A stretch of DNA of 64,000 nt from contig CM049309.1 in NCBI GenBank assembly GCA_026874595.1, positions 67,252,926-67,316,925 of the forward strand, given 5' to 3'. Position numbers and translations under genes: made by a program. Shown here one piece after another: positions 1 to 12,989 of this stretch (the stretch's first letter is position 1; each line of letters starts with the position of its first letter). Source of the stretch: Sipunculus nudus. Lineage: Eukaryota > Annelida > Sipuncula > Golfingiida > Sipunculidae. Below the pieces are notes generated by a model. The model was given only the letters and a program-made list of their open reading frames with translations, was not told where the DNA came from and made no database searches.

Positions 1-639
1 CAGTGTTTGGGCTCTCCTGCAGATTGAGTAAAACAAGACAGATTCAGTTTAAAATCACCAAAATGACTGAAAGATCTGTCCAGATGTGATATAAATGTTA
101 TTATTAAGCTAAAACATGCTATACTGCCAGTCCTTGAGATAAAGCTTATAATCAGCCGAGCTAACTAAATGAATAGCCCTAACACCATAAGATGCAAGCT
201 TATTTCCTTTAGTGAATCAATCACCTGAGACTGGTCAGCAACTAATTCATCTAAAGCATACAAGGGGGCAAAGTAACTAACTGACTACTTACTCTAGGCC
301 AACTGGTGGTCCTTATACTGTGGTTGCCTTTTTTTTTTTCGCGAGGGTTTTGATTAAATAAGTTACCACTGCTGGAGGTAAGTATAGCAGAAAAAGTTAT
401 CATTTGTTGATCTCTACAGCAGCCTATTGTGTGATTGGGGGAGGGGGGAAGAGAGGCAGTGGGATGGTCTACTATTGTGAGAGAGGGCTGGCTGGGTGTC
501 TTACATGATAATGTTGTAAAAGTTACATTGTTAATAGAGATGTGGCTGGCTGTGTTATATGATAACTTAGTTAAAGTTGGTGTTATTAGAGATCAGTCAT
601 TGGTTTTTAGCTCAGCTGACTTATTAAGTTATCTGAGCT
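1..639. other. non-coding, nothing recognised
   Basis: AT-rich DNA with a poly-T and a poly-G/A patch near 330-450. No gene or element ends seen. Confidence 0.5.
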
Positions 640-1400
640 TTAGTCGTGGTCCATTGTCCATCCGTCTGTCTGTCTGTCCGTAGATATGGCACGTTTTGAA
701 ACTGTAAGACCTAGGAATTCAAAATTTGGTATAATGTTAGTTGTCCCCAACATCTCCTACCAAGCTGAAAACTGGATCCTTGCAACTTTGTTCCTTTGAG
801 AAATTAAGGAAAAACCTCAATTTTTTTATTAAAAACCTATTTTTACACTTCTGAACTGCCTAATATCAATACCACTCATCTATTTTTCCTCATATTTACC
901 ACAAATATTCCTCTATATAGTTCCTTAGTTCATGCCAGAAATTAAGTCTGTTAAGAATAATTACTGTAAGTTATAGGACTGAACATAATGGACATTGTAA
1001 AAAATCAGGAAAAACATTACTCACTCAATATAAATTTTGAAACTAGAGTCTATTTTCCCAAGTATATAACTATGTTTAATTAAGATTCAGTTTTTTACCA
1101 AAAATTAGATCTGAATTTTGTACATTTTGTAAGTTATTAGCATAAAAATAAGATCAATACCTTAAATATTGCCCAACTTTGACCATGGCATGTTTGTTTT
1201 CCTGTAAGTACCATTGATTTAATTTTTCACAGCATGTAAACATAAGTATTTAATTTGTTTAAATCTGAAATTTGAAAATAAAAGCTTGAAAATTACGCTA
1301 GTTATTGATTTTTAGCAAACCTGTGAGCTTATGCAATGGTGTGGCATCGTCTTGCGCCCGTTGTCTGTACATTAACCCAAGAGAGTTGGCAAGAGTTAGC
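640..1400 (+). repeat. decayed dispersed repeat leader
   Basis: It contains the leader CATCCGTCTGTCTGTCTGTC that also opens other repeats here (for example near 13010) and is followed by AT-rich sequence with no clear units. It probably belongs with the tandem array at 1520-2335. No gene seen. Confidence 0.35.
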
Positions 1401-1519
1401 ATCATGAAATTTTATGCAAAAAATTAGTCATCTAAAAAACTCTATCGGATTTTGCTTATTTTTGGGCTCACTGCATTTTCTTAGATTTTATAGGGAAAAA
1501 GCTAAAAAAGCTTTAAAAA

Positions 1520-2335
1520 TCTTCTTCTCTGAAATTGTTCAGCCAAATTGTCCAATGTTTCACAGAAATGATCCCTGGAACAATCTCTCTCAGGTTTGTT
1601 CGAATGGTTCAAGTTCGGAGATTTTTGGCGGAGGTTGAACTTAGTCATCTGTCCAAAAAAGCATACAAAAATTATAATCTTAGAAATGGCTGAAGCTATC
1701 ATCATCAAATTTATGCCAATGTTGGTCACATATGTCATATCTGAAATTGAGGTATTGGTGGCGCCACCTGCATCGGCCTTTTTTATAGGGGGGTCATCAG
1801 TGCCCGTATCATACTGACTGCTACAAAAAACTTCTTCTCTGAAACCATATGGCCAAATTGTTTAATATCGCACAGAAATGATCCTAGGGTAGTGCTTTCT
1901 GAAGTTCAAATGGTCTCAGTTCAGTGACTTTTGGCTGAGTTATGGGAAGCTGAATTTAGTCATATGCCATAACAGCCCATTTTAGCTCAGTGGCTACAAA
2001 GATCTTCTTCTCAAAAACCACCTGGCCAAATTCTTAAATCTCACACATTTATTATCCTTAGATGTTGATGATTCAAGTTTGTTCAAATGGTTTTGGTTCA
2101 ATGATGTTTGGCTGAATTACGGGAAGCTTAACTTAGCCATTTTGCTGTATTTTCCCATATGAGTTATAAACCTGCAAAACGTTTTTTGACTGACACCACT
2201 GAGGCCAATTTGTTTAATATTTTACAAGAATAATCCCTACAATAATTCTTATAATAATTGTCATGAATGGTTCCACATGAATGATTTTTGGCTGAATTAT
2301 GGAGATTGAATTGAGTCATTTTACCATATATGTTA
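1520..2335 (+). repeat. four-copy degenerate tandem repeat, about 165 bp unit
   Basis: Four units begin near 1522, 1828, 2004 and 2180. They share CTTCTTCTCTGAAA, GGCCAAATTGTTTAAT, CACAGAAATGATCC, TTCAAATGGTT and TTTTGGCTGAATTATGG in the same order, with heavy divergence. The first unit is followed by about 150 bp of other sequence. Non-coding. Confidence 0.65.
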
Positions 2336-2879
2336 GCTGTGTGATGCTGTTACATCTAGCCTGGCACCAGTTTCTCAGCATCTATTACATCATGCCACTA
2401 GACATTTAGATTTCAGGTTATCTTTGGTTAATATTGACAAGAAAGTTTTTTAAAAGCTTTTAAAAAAATTGAGATTTATGATTTTTAAATGATTTTTTAA
2501 GTTATTCATCATACCAGGCAATGGGATATTAATGGATATTCAGCTCTCTGTGGCTATATAAATACAACTGTACATGGATTATAAATTATTGGTATCCCTA
2601 CTTAATTCAAGAATTTGCCATCAATGAGATATATCTGTATATTAATTTTGCATTCAGTATGCATATGTAATAATTTTACATGTATTCCTGATTTCTTTTT
2701 TATAAAAAATCAGCTGTAAAGAATTTTGTATTGGGAAAATTAATTTCAAAGTTATTTCAAGTAGGGACCACTTTTGTGTACAGATGGCAGCACTTGGTTT
2801 ACATTGGCAGATAACCAGAGCCTTGATGTTGGCCATTAGCCAAGATGATGTCAGCTTTATAAATAGTTTTGGCACAGTG

Positions 2880-3180
2880 CCTGGATTGGAAGAAGTGCAG
2901 CCAGGTATAGGTCAAGAGTTCACTCAGTGCAGTAGCTGCATTCTATTAACAGCTTTGGCAGACTGCTCACTGCATCAGATTTGGCACCAAAGTTCAGCCT
3001 GGATCTATTTATAGCTTTGTCAGACTGCCAACTGTGTCAGATTATGCAACAGGTTAAGAGTTTTCTCAGTGCAGCCAAGTACAGGTCAAAAGTTCACTTA
3101 GTCTTGCCAGGTGCAGGTCAAGAGTTCACTCAGTGCAGTAGCTTGAGGCTGCAATTTGTCACATTTCACTCGTAGGCAAC
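2880..3180 (+). repeat. short tandem repeat with AGAGTTCACTCAGTGCAG
   Basis: A phrase close to CAGGTCAAGAGTTCACTCAGT recurs at 2911, 3052, 3085 and 3115. The same set occurs again at 7550-7640 as part of the duplication. Confidence 0.6.
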
Positions 3181-3289
3181 TGCCTTACTCACCTAAGCCT
3201 TGTCAGCCAAGTGCATCAAACTGGGAAGTTTGATGTATTGGCCTGATATTTTGACCTGTCTATGCGTCTTTGATGGTATTCTCATTTAA

Positions 3290-3560
3290 AAGACAGGTGG
3301 TACCACCTACATTGACTTTTGCAGTGTATGCGCCTGCTTATTTCTACAGAGGAATTTGGTACATCAGCGTAAAATTGGGCATGTTTATACATACATCTGG
3401 TAGCTTTATAGTGTACAAGACTGGTGGCACAACCTACAGTAATTTTTGCACAGTGAATGGCCCTACTTATTTCACAGGAGAGGTTGAACATATCAGTCTG
3501 ACATTGGGCATATGTATATATCTCTTCATTTTATACAAGACTGGTGGTGCATGCTACAAT
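3290..3560 (+). repeat. diverged repeat units next to HINE copy
   Basis: Two units of about 130 bp share ACAAGACTGGTGG, ACCTACA, TTTTGCA and ACATTGGGCAT, and the first opens with the palindrome GGTGGTACCACC. They look like distant relatives of the family-1 core half-unit. Confidence 0.5.
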
Positions 3561-3562
3561 CG

Positions 3563-5583
3563 TTGGATTCGCCAAGTTTTGTGGATACTATGTTTTCAGT
3601 CGAACGCCGCTGCCGCCGCGACCACCACTGCCGCATAGGTTTCCCGAGAACTCCTCCGTAACCATTGGGAAGAATTTTTTTAAATTCGGAATTATGATCG
3701 GGTCACATGTGAACTGCTGCGCCCTCGTTTTTGGTTGACCTCTGACCTTTCCTCTCTGCCCAGCATTCATTTGTGCATCTGTTTCCAAACATAAACCCAC
3801 ATATCTCGGGAACCGTTTGACCGATCAGGCTAAAAATTTTGTACAAATGTACCCCTTGGATAGCTTTGTAACATACACTAAAAATGGTGGCGCCACCTGC
3901 AACCATTTTGGCCCAGCGTCCATCTGTTCATCTGCCTTGGGATAAAATCACTCATATCTCTGCATTGATTGGACTTATCAACCTGAAATTTTGCATGTGT
4001 ATACATCCTGGACAGCTTTCTTGATTTTATGACAGGTGGCGCCTCCTACATTCACGTTTAAGCTGCAGACATCCAAGCTCATATCTCGGGAACCATTTGA
4101 CTGATTGAGCAAAAATTTTGCTTGTTTATAGATCTCACATAGCTTTTCATCATACGCAAAACTGGTGGTGCCACCTGCAACCATTTTTGCACAGTGTCCG
4201 TCTGTTTGTTTGCCGTGGGATAAAACCACATATCTTGGCAGTGGTTTGACATATCTGCCTAAAATTTTGCAGGTTTATACATCTTGGACAGCTTCCTGGA
4301 TTTTGTGGCAGGTGGCGCCACCTACATTAATGTATATGCTGCAGACATTCAGGCTTATATCTCAGGATTGGTTTAACATATCCCCCTGAAATTTTGCATG
4401 TGTATAGATCTCACATAGCATTTCATTATACGCAAAACTGGTGGCGCCACCTCCAACCATTTTTACACAGCGTTCATTTGTTCATCTGCCTTGAGATAAA
4501 ATTACTCATGTCTTGGCAGTGGTTTGACTTATCCACCTGAAATTTTGCAGGTTTTATACATCCTTGACAGCTTTCTTTATTTTATGACAGGTGGCGCCAC
4601 CTACATTCACATTTACGCTGCAGACATCCAAGCTCATATCTCGGGAACCCTTTGACCGTTTGGGCTAAAATTTTGCATGTTTATAGATCTCACATAGCCC
4701 TTTATCATACACAAACCTGGTAGCACCACCTTCAACCATTTTTGCACTGCATCCATTTGTTCATCTGCCTTGGGATAAAATTACTCATATCTCAGCAGTG
4801 GTTTGACTTACCCACCTGAAATTTTGCAGGTTTATACATCCTTGACAGCTTTCTTGATTTTATGACAGGTGGTGCCACCTATATTCACATTTATGCTGCA
4901 GACATCCAAGCTCATATCTCAGGAACCATTTGACCGATTGGGCAAAAATTTTGCATATTTATAGATCTCGCATAGCTCTTTATCATTCCCAAAACTGGTG
5001 GCGCCACCTGCAATCAATTTTACACAGCATCCGTCTGTTTGTTTGCCATGGGGTAAAATCACTTATATCTCTGCAGTGGTTTGGCATATCTGCCTTTTTG
5101 CCAATTTTGCAGGTTTATACATCTTGGATAGCTTTCTGGATTTTGTTCCAGGTGACGCCACCTACATTTATGTATACGCCGCAGACATTCAGGCTTATAT
5201 CTCAGGACTGGTTTGACATATCCCCCTGAAATTTTGCATGTGTATAGATCTCACATTGCTCTTAATAATACACAAAATTTGTGGCGCCACCTGCCACCAT
5301 TATAGCACAGCGTTCTTCTGTTTGTATGCTGTGGGATTAAATCACTCATATACAAGTAGTGGGTTGAATTATCTGCTTAAAATTTTGCATATGTATACAA
5401 CATGGACAGCTTTCTGGATTTTGTGGTATGTGGCGCAACCTACATACACATTTCAGCTGCAGACATCCAGGCTATTATGAAACACACCTCACTCTATTTC
5501 CCCTTGCCACTCAATCCATGCCTCACTTCATCCGTCCCACTCTGATTTTGGCGTAGTCGCTTGATGACTAATCATATTCTAGT
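3563..5583 (+). mobile_element. HINE/pearl-like element, family 1, older copy
   Basis: This copy shows a decayed 5' hairpin (GTGGATACTATG at its end) and the same GC-rich leader near 3600. The core holds repeated GGTGGCGCCACC half-units from about 3885 to 5440. Its end reads GTAGTCGCTTGATGACTA...ATTCTAGT, where the subterminal inverted repeat is partly deleted. The core has more units than the copy at 15 kb and the units are more diverged, so it is older or has been expanded. There is no coding capacity; short open frames inside it are repeat read-through. Confidence 0.75.
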
Positions 5584-5677
5584 TTTTGTGTTGTGTGCAC
5601 CCATGCCAGAATTTCAGCATTGATGTTTGTTTAATTGTTTCTTGTTCTAAGTGTTTAGTACTTGCATTGTTCATATA

Positions 5678-6777
5678 CAGTCAAGCCCGCTTATTGTCAT
5701 ATCGATGGTGCATGCATAAATTATGATAATAACCGGGATGTGACATTATGTGGGCTTCAACATTGATGTTCTTTTGAGTCATAGAAGAAGCGTTTTGTCT
5801 TAAATAATGTAAAATAAAATCGTCAATTATAAGGAAACTGAAATGTTTATGAATATTTTTATTTCACAATGGCATATCAGATTATGTTTATGCGCACCTG
5901 ACAATTTATTTCCTGTAATATTTGTGCCGCATGCCACAATAATTGACAAAAATCTGACTTGCCAACATAAAGAGATGTAGTGTCTGGGTCATGAGGTCAA
6001 ATGTCTGGAAATATGCAGCACAGTTATAACGTTATGCGTAGGTAAACTATTTTACTAGATAATTATTTTCCCAACTATTGCACCTTATTTTCCATACATC
6101 TTATTAACGACGCAAACTTCCATTATCGTCTTTATGATAGGACTGTTAGGTGAGCGGGCATTGTCATGCCATTGTCATCTTTCTGAAGTTTCGCCGCGAT
6201 TAAGGTTTTGGACCGTGTATCTCCTCCAGTGCTCACAAAACCTCCAGGTAGAGCCTTGAAGGGGATTTCCAGTCGTTAGCAACGTTTAGAGCTCGTGCTT
6301 TGTATCATCTCGGCGAAACCTCACCCAGATGTACCAGGACCTAGCAAAGGCCAGAAGTTCATTATGTATGACATGTGATCGCAAACATCGCCCTTGTTAA
6401 CTTACAAAGACTATCTGGATCACCTTGGTATCTAAAGACGTTAATCAGCTTAGTGACGGGGAGCGACCTGCATGCATCACTGCACGTGCCTGCCACACAC
6501 AGGTGGGAGATGTGATCGTTAGATACGCCTGACCGATTACAGGCCCTTGGCCTTGTTGATCGTAGTGTCAGGGACTGATGTGATATTAATTGCAATCTGG
6601 TATCATTGCCAAGGGTTCCAAGCATGACAATAAACAGGATTATGACAATATTCCATGATATTAAAGGGTCAGATTTACCATTGTTTATATAGGATTTTCA
6701 TGGTTTGGGATTTCAGATTTATGTGACAATAAACAGGATTTTCTATTAACAGATATGACACAAAGTGGGCTCGACTG
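5678..6777. mobile_element. 1.1 kb pogo/Tc1-mariner-type non-autonomous element
   Basis: The ends are imperfect inverted repeats of about 28 bp, CAGTCAAGCCCGC... on the left and ...GTGGGCTCGACTG on the right. TA flanks both sides, as expected of TA target duplication in the Tc1/mariner/pogo group. The interior has no credible transposase frame. It sits between the two halves of the duplicated HINE region. Confidence 0.72.
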
Positions 6778-7467
6778 TACATGTTACACTTGTTCTTGAA
6801 AAGTAATGGTCCAGCATTGAAGCATTATGCCTGGTGTTATCTCTGTGCACAGGTTCGCATTAGGACTGTAGGCCTTGTTCAATGTAGCATTTTTAAAGAA
6901 ATCAATTTTTTTCAATGATTTTCTCAAAATATAATTAAACCCAACAGTATGCTTAAATTTATAAAATATGATGCACATTATGGATAAATAAAGAAATAAT
7001 TCAAATTGTGAAAATTGTGAAATCTAAATCAAGTATTATTTTTATAAATTTATTGTTTTGCAGATTTAAAAGATATATTTTTGTGGTAAAAAATAAATTA
7101 ACATTTGTATGCATGATGTGGTGTTATCTGACAAGACTGAGATTTATGATGATGCAATTGAGAATTATGAATCAACTTTTATATTCAAATATATATGTTA
7201 TATTGGAAATGTATAGAAATATAAACATTTAATTAAAAAATTGATGTGATTAAAAAAATGAGGATCAAATAAAAACATTTGTAAATTATTTTCCTGCATC
7301 AGCAGAATTGGGGATCAGGCTTTGTGTGCCCTGTATGTATGTCGTTAATCAGTTATATTACTGTATACATTTCATAAAATAAAAAAAAATACATATATAT
7401 TTTATAATATATATTATACAAAAAATAGATTCAATTAATTGAACAAATGTGAAAACTACTGAAATGT
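6778..7467. other. AT-rich spacer
   Basis: Very AT-rich non-coding spacer between the pogo-type element and the second duplication copy. It contains at 6849-6878 a short sequence (CAGGTTCGCATTAGG and TGTAGGCCTTGT) that recurs at 8590-8618 inside the HINE core interruption. Confidence 0.5.
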
Positions 7468-7905
7468 CACTGCATCATATTTGGCACCAAAGTTCAGCCT
7501 GAATCTATTTATAGCTTTGGCAGAATGCCAGCTGTGTCAGATTACGCAACAGGTCAAGAGTTCACTCAGTGCAGCCAGGTACAGGTCAAAAGTTCACTCA
7601 GTTTAGCCAGGTGCAGGTCAAGAGTTCGCTCAGTGCAGTAGCTTAAGGCAGAAATTTGTCACAGGTCATTCGGGGGCAACTGCCTTACTCACCTGAGCCT
7701 TGTCAGCCCAGTGAATCAAACTCTGGGGAAGTTTGATGTATTGGACTGATATTTTGACCTGTCTATTTGTCTTTGATGATATTCTCATTTACAAGACAAG
7801 TGGTCCCACCTACATTGACTTTTGCATTGTGTGCGCCTGCTTATTTCTACAGAGGAATTTGATACATCAGCCTAAAATTGGGCATGTTTATACATATCGG
7901 GTAGC
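7468..7905 (+). repeat. second copy of the 2963-3405 segment
   Basis: TCACTGCATCATATTTGGCA onward matches the segment starting at 2963 through the GGGCATGTTTATACAT phrase, with scattered differences. It leads directly into the truncated HINE copy. Confidence 0.75.
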
Positions 7906-9200
7906 CCTCATTTTGGTTGACCTCTGACCTTTCTTCTCTGCCCAGCGTTCATTTATGCGTCTGTTTCCATGCATAAACCCACATATCTAGGAAACCGTTT
8001 GACCAATAAGGCTAAAGAAATGTAGCCCTTGGAAAGCTTTATAACATTCACAAAAAATGGTGGCGCCACCTGCAACCATGTTTGCGCAGCGTCCATCTGT
8101 TCATCTGCCTTGGGATAAAAAAACTCATATCTCTGCATTGGTTGGAATAATCCACCTGAAATCTTGAATGTGTATACATCCTGGACAACTTTCTTGATTT
8201 TATGACAGGTGGCGCCACCTACATTCACGTTTAAGCTGCAGACATCCAAGCTCATATCTCAGGAACCATTTGAGCAGTTGGGCCAAAATTTTGCATGTTC
8301 ATAGATCTCCCATAGCTCTTTATCATACGCAAAACTGGTGGCGCCACCTGCAACCACTTATGCACAGTGTCCATCTGTTCATCTGCCTTTGGATAAAATC
8401 ACTCATATCACAGAAGAGGTTTGACTTATCCACCTGAAATTCTAGTTTTAAAAAGTCCTAGTCTGAAACTTGCAGGTCTGAAACGTCCCTTTTGCTGAAA
8501 TCATAATGACTAAGGTAGATATGCAGGACTTAAGAGGATCAATATTAAATTTTAAAAATAAACCTCCATTCATACTCCCAAAGTTTGTACAGGTTCGCAT
8601 TAGGCCTGTAGGCCTTGTATAATTTCAAGGCAGGTGGTGCCACTTACATTCCATTCAGGATGCAGACATTGAGGCTTATATCTCAGGACTGGTTTGACAT
8701 ATCCTCCTGAAACTTTGCATGTGTATAGATCTCACATAGCTCTTTTATCATAGGCAAAACTGGTGGCGCCACTTGCAACCATTTTTGCACAGCATCCATC
8801 TGTTTGTCTGCCGTGGGATAAAATCACTCATATCTTGGCAGTAGTGTGACTCATCTGCCTAAATTTTGCATATATATACATCTTGGATAGAATTCTGGAT
8901 TTGTGGCAGGTGGCGCCATCCACATTTATGTTTAAGCTGCAGACATCCATGCTAATATCTCAAGACTGGTTTGACGTATCCCCCTGAAATTTTGTATGTG
9001 TATAGATCTCACATAGTTCTTTATCATTCACAAAATTGGTGGCGCCACCTGCAACCATTTTTGCTCAGCATCCTTCTGTTTGTCTGCTGTGGGATAAAAT
9101 CACTCATATACAAGAAGTGGTTTGACTTATCTGCCTACAATTTTGCATATGTATACAACTTGGATAGCTTTCTGGATTTTGTGGCATGTATGTGGTCTCT
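7900..9200 (+). mobile_element. HINE/pearl-like element, family 1, truncated copy
   Basis: This copy begins inside the leader (GGTTGACCTCTGACC, about 7914), so the 5' hairpin is missing, and it ends without the 3' hairpin. The core half-units with GGTGGCGCCACC are clear at 8060, 8210, 8338, 8910 and 9040. About 190 bp of unrelated sequence interrupts the core near 8440-8635. It is the right part of a duplication whose left part matches the flank of the 3.5 kb copy. Confidence 0.7.
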
Positions 9201-9229
9201 TACACTTCTGGATTTGGAAATGTAAGGGC

Positions 9230-10729
9230 AAGTCAAAGATGAAACTTCAGCTACTCACCTCAAAGACTGGCTGTTCTACCTGGCTTTTAAAATGTTTCCA
9301 TTCACATACAAAGAAACCTCAGTGATATTTAGAACTCTTAACAATTCTTCATCATCAATCAAATCTTGTTAACCTTGTTCTTTTTTTTTTAAGATTTTTT
9401 TAAGGAGTTTACCACCAGTATTTTTGTAATGCTGACTTAACTACTCTTAAAGTGTTTACATGCATCTGCAAAATTCTATTTTGTTTGGGAATTATGTGAC
9501 AAGTCAGGTGTCTATTGTACCTGCATGTCCTGGGTTGTAATATCAAGAACCCCCAAAATCAAAGTAACACTTGTTTGTAATTACAGGGCCATGGGGCATA
9601 GCCTTGCCATAAAGGCTGACCATTGAAATTTTACCATCCCTCTGCTTAGATATGAACATATGATCTTCTGAGTCTTAAAATGTGCTCTAAACTTGGACCT
9701 CAGAAGCTTGTTAACTTTTTTTCCTGTTCAGGAGACAGTATGCACCTAAAAGCCATGCAAGGCCTCAGTCCTGAATAAGAAAAATTGATTATAACCTGAC
9801 ATGTTTCCAGATCATTTACCAAATTAGTTTGAAGGCATTTAAGTGGCTTGATGGGGAAGTACTAGAACTTACCATAACTAGTATTTACACTTTACTTCAA
9901 GAGAGAGTAGGTAAAATCAACACTATGGGACAGCTGTGAAGAAGTTGCTGATAAAATAAAAATGCTGCACCAGGTTTCCATGGTAAACCGCAGCTTGAGT
10001 GGTATTTTTTTGTGTCTTGGAGAAAACTCATCAATATATCTCCGGGCGCACTCTGTCTGCCATCTCCATCCAGTACAGTCCATGTATTCCATTTCTCTCA
10101 GAAAATAGGACTTGTCTCATTCTGGCCATATATTCTTCAGGGGTGGTTTCAGAAATTCTGGGGGAAAAATGTACGCTAGTTGTCTCAGAAAAAAAAACTG
10201 TTTTTTAGCTGTCTTAGGTCAGGGGTCAGCTGTAAATTAGTCTAATCATAATAAAAACAAAATGATTTATTATTTGAATTATATAGTTGCTTTTATGTAT
10301 TGAGTAAGTGTGAACTGTATAATCTCGAAAGGAAGTTATTATTGGTGTGTGCGTTATGCAGTTGTGATGCTTTTTATCTCTACTGAAAGTTACCATTGAA
10401 ACAACTGTAATGATAGTTGATACTAGTACCAGTATATTTGTCAGAGATTTATATCTTCAGTACTTGTAGGCAAAACTTTGAAATATCTAATACTTTTTGT
10501 CATCTGTAACAAAAAAACATTTAGTGGAGTCAGTAGATTGTTCTAGTTTAACCAGTGTTTTGGTTTATTTCTTCACAGCTGAAATTATAATTTACTTTTG
10601 AATATGTTGCAGCTTGTCACAGATTACATTAGATTTTAGGTAGGAATGCTAGTGATGCACATGAAAAAGCTAGGTAAACTTTTATCACTCCAAAAAGTAT
10701 GGTAGAATTTTTTGCCCATGGCATGATTC
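9230..10729. other. non-coding, nothing recognised
   Basis: No element ends or convincing coding frame seen. Short open frames here have no recognisable protein character. Confidence 0.45.
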
Positions 10730-10890
10730 AAATTGGGGCCTGGACAGTCAAGGGTTGAAATGCTCAGCTCTCTCCGCTTGTGATCAGGGTTCAATCCCTG
10801 ATGGGGCCATGAGAGTGGGTTGTAGTTTCCCATCCAAGATTTGTGTTTTCTCTGGGTTCTCTGGTTTCCTCCACCCCTACAGACTATTGA
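10730..10890 (+). mobile_element. tRNA-derived SINE fragment
   Basis: A B-box-like AGGGTTCAATCCCTG (about 10786) is preceded by a tRNA-like stretch with GCTCAGCTCTCTCCGC. It is followed by GTTTTCTCTGGGTTC and CTCTGGTTTCCTCC, a tail common in invertebrate tRNA SINEs. Ends not defined. Confidence 0.5.
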
Positions 10891-12989
10891 ACACTATCAT
10901 CTGAGCCTTTGGAGAGTGCCATGATTAGTTTAATAACTATTTGTACAATCCATGTAAAACAAATAAGTTTATATGAAATAGAGAATTGGCAGAGCATGGT
11001 TGAGTAGCAGATTGAGTTAAAAACTCTGTTTTAGTTTGATTAGGAAAGAAAATTTTATCAAATATCTACATGTATAATTTTTTGTAATTTTAATTTAAAA
11101 AATAATTTTATATTATAATAATCATGATATCACTCCAGATGAAACAGACCATGCAATTCTTAAATACTGGTGTGTTTGTTTATTTTTTAATGTCAGGATT
11201 GTCACCTACAAAAGATTCCCTTACAGAAGGGTATACTGTTTAATCTTCCTGCATGTTTGTTGAATTTAGCCGATTGATATGCATGGCTACTGTGGCAATT
11301 GTGACTGGCAGCAGTCATTTAGCAGGCTATTGCAAAACTAAAAATGTAATTAACAGTCACTATAAGAATGGGAAAAAAATATAATTAACAGTCACTATAA
11401 GATTGGGATTTACACATTGGTTTGTAATTTCACGAGTTTTCTATATATTGTGTGGTTTATTCCTCATGCACGGGGTTATACTTGTAATCATAATAATGCT
11501 TTTCTGCAATTCTCAGGCATGCTGGCAAACAGATGCACAGAAAAGTATTTTGTCATTTCACACAAGACCATTGGAAAAGTGAACTCCCAGATATCCTGTA
11601 CACACATCAGTACTAGCATAAAAGACACAAAAATTAAATGAAATAGTTCCACGCATTACAGTAACTTGGAAAACCCGAGCTACACTATTACCCTGCACTA
11701 TTATTGCTTCGCAGTGCCCATGCACTCATAGGGCTCTGTGATTGGCTAAGAGCAGCAGGGCCATAATAAAGCCCAGTATCAGTTTAAACCCTAGTCCAAT
11801 CCAAATGTTGTAAAGAAATGTACTACTGGCCAATTAATATGCTGGACTGTAAAAATGTGTGTTAGAAATTCTGTATAAGTGTCAAAACAGAAGTTTTCAA
11901 CTGATAGTCTTTAGCAGAAAGACAAATTTTCCTGCTGAAAGGCAAAACTAGATTAATGTCTGCCCTGTGGGAAGGATAAAAAGTGTGATGATCCCTGATC
12001 AAAATACAGTATTATGATCACTATGCGTAAAACAACTTTTCAACAAAAGGAAAACAGAGCACTTTGCCACCTGGTAGCTGCACTGTTCAACAAGAATTTT
12101 TCAAGCTTCCAACTGGTCGTCCTCGTGTTAATTTTCCTTTCCTGTTTCTTCTCCTTGTTTGGTGGTTTTCTTATATTTGAAAGGTCAGATCAGTGATCAT
12201 GCAGGTTTGTTATGGTAAATAAACACACACTGACGGTGTTTACTCACACACAGAACCATACAAACATGCAAAACAGGTGATTTAGAGATAGTAACTCCAT
12301 GTGCCAGGAAGGTTTTGCTGGTGAAACTTTTGTATTCAGCCAACACACTAGTAGCATGTGAAAATAAACACATTAAATTGTAAATGTTTATGTGCCTTTA
12401 AATTTAACTGCAAATCTTTAAGTATAAGCCTTAGTCTTGTGGGCTTTAACCTTTGAAGATGGAGACACAAATCAATTGAAACAGGAGACCAGACAACATG
12501 AAATTATAAATAAATGTTAAAAAAACCCAAGGTTATAAATCTATTTGGTTTAGTTCAAAGAAAGCAGCATCACAGTTGACCATCATGGTCACTATTGATT
12601 TTAATCTATGGCGCAGATCTCGGAGTTCATTTTGCCATGAACACAATTTCCTGTGCATGTCTCAGTTGGCCGTTTTTGGGCTTGATTTATTGGCAGCCAA
12701 GCTTGGATGAACAAAGTCCCATCTTGCTTTAGTAAAGGCTGATATATGACCTTCATATAACCATGTATAAGCAGTATATAGAATAACAAGTGAATAAATC
12801 TACACTGAGAGGTCCCCTGAAACAGGGATGGAATTACATCAAATGGGACAGGTATATGAAGTAAAGCAAAAACAGAGCAGTAAAGTAAAAAAAGGAACAT
12901 CACCTAAGAAAAAAAAAGTCCAAAGACAAATCAAATCATTGATAAATTTCAATCTCTGGTGTCATCATTGTTCCTCACTTCTCAGGGAA
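10891..12989. other. non-coding, mostly unrecognised
   Basis: Apart from the small duplication at 11346-11408, nothing is recognised. A 100-codon minus frame at 12903-12601 lacks family features and is treated as chance. Confidence 0.45.
11346..11408 (+). repeat. two-copy tandem duplication, about 33 bp
   Basis: AATTAACAGTCACTATAAGA occurs twice in tandem. Non-coding. Confidence 0.8.
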
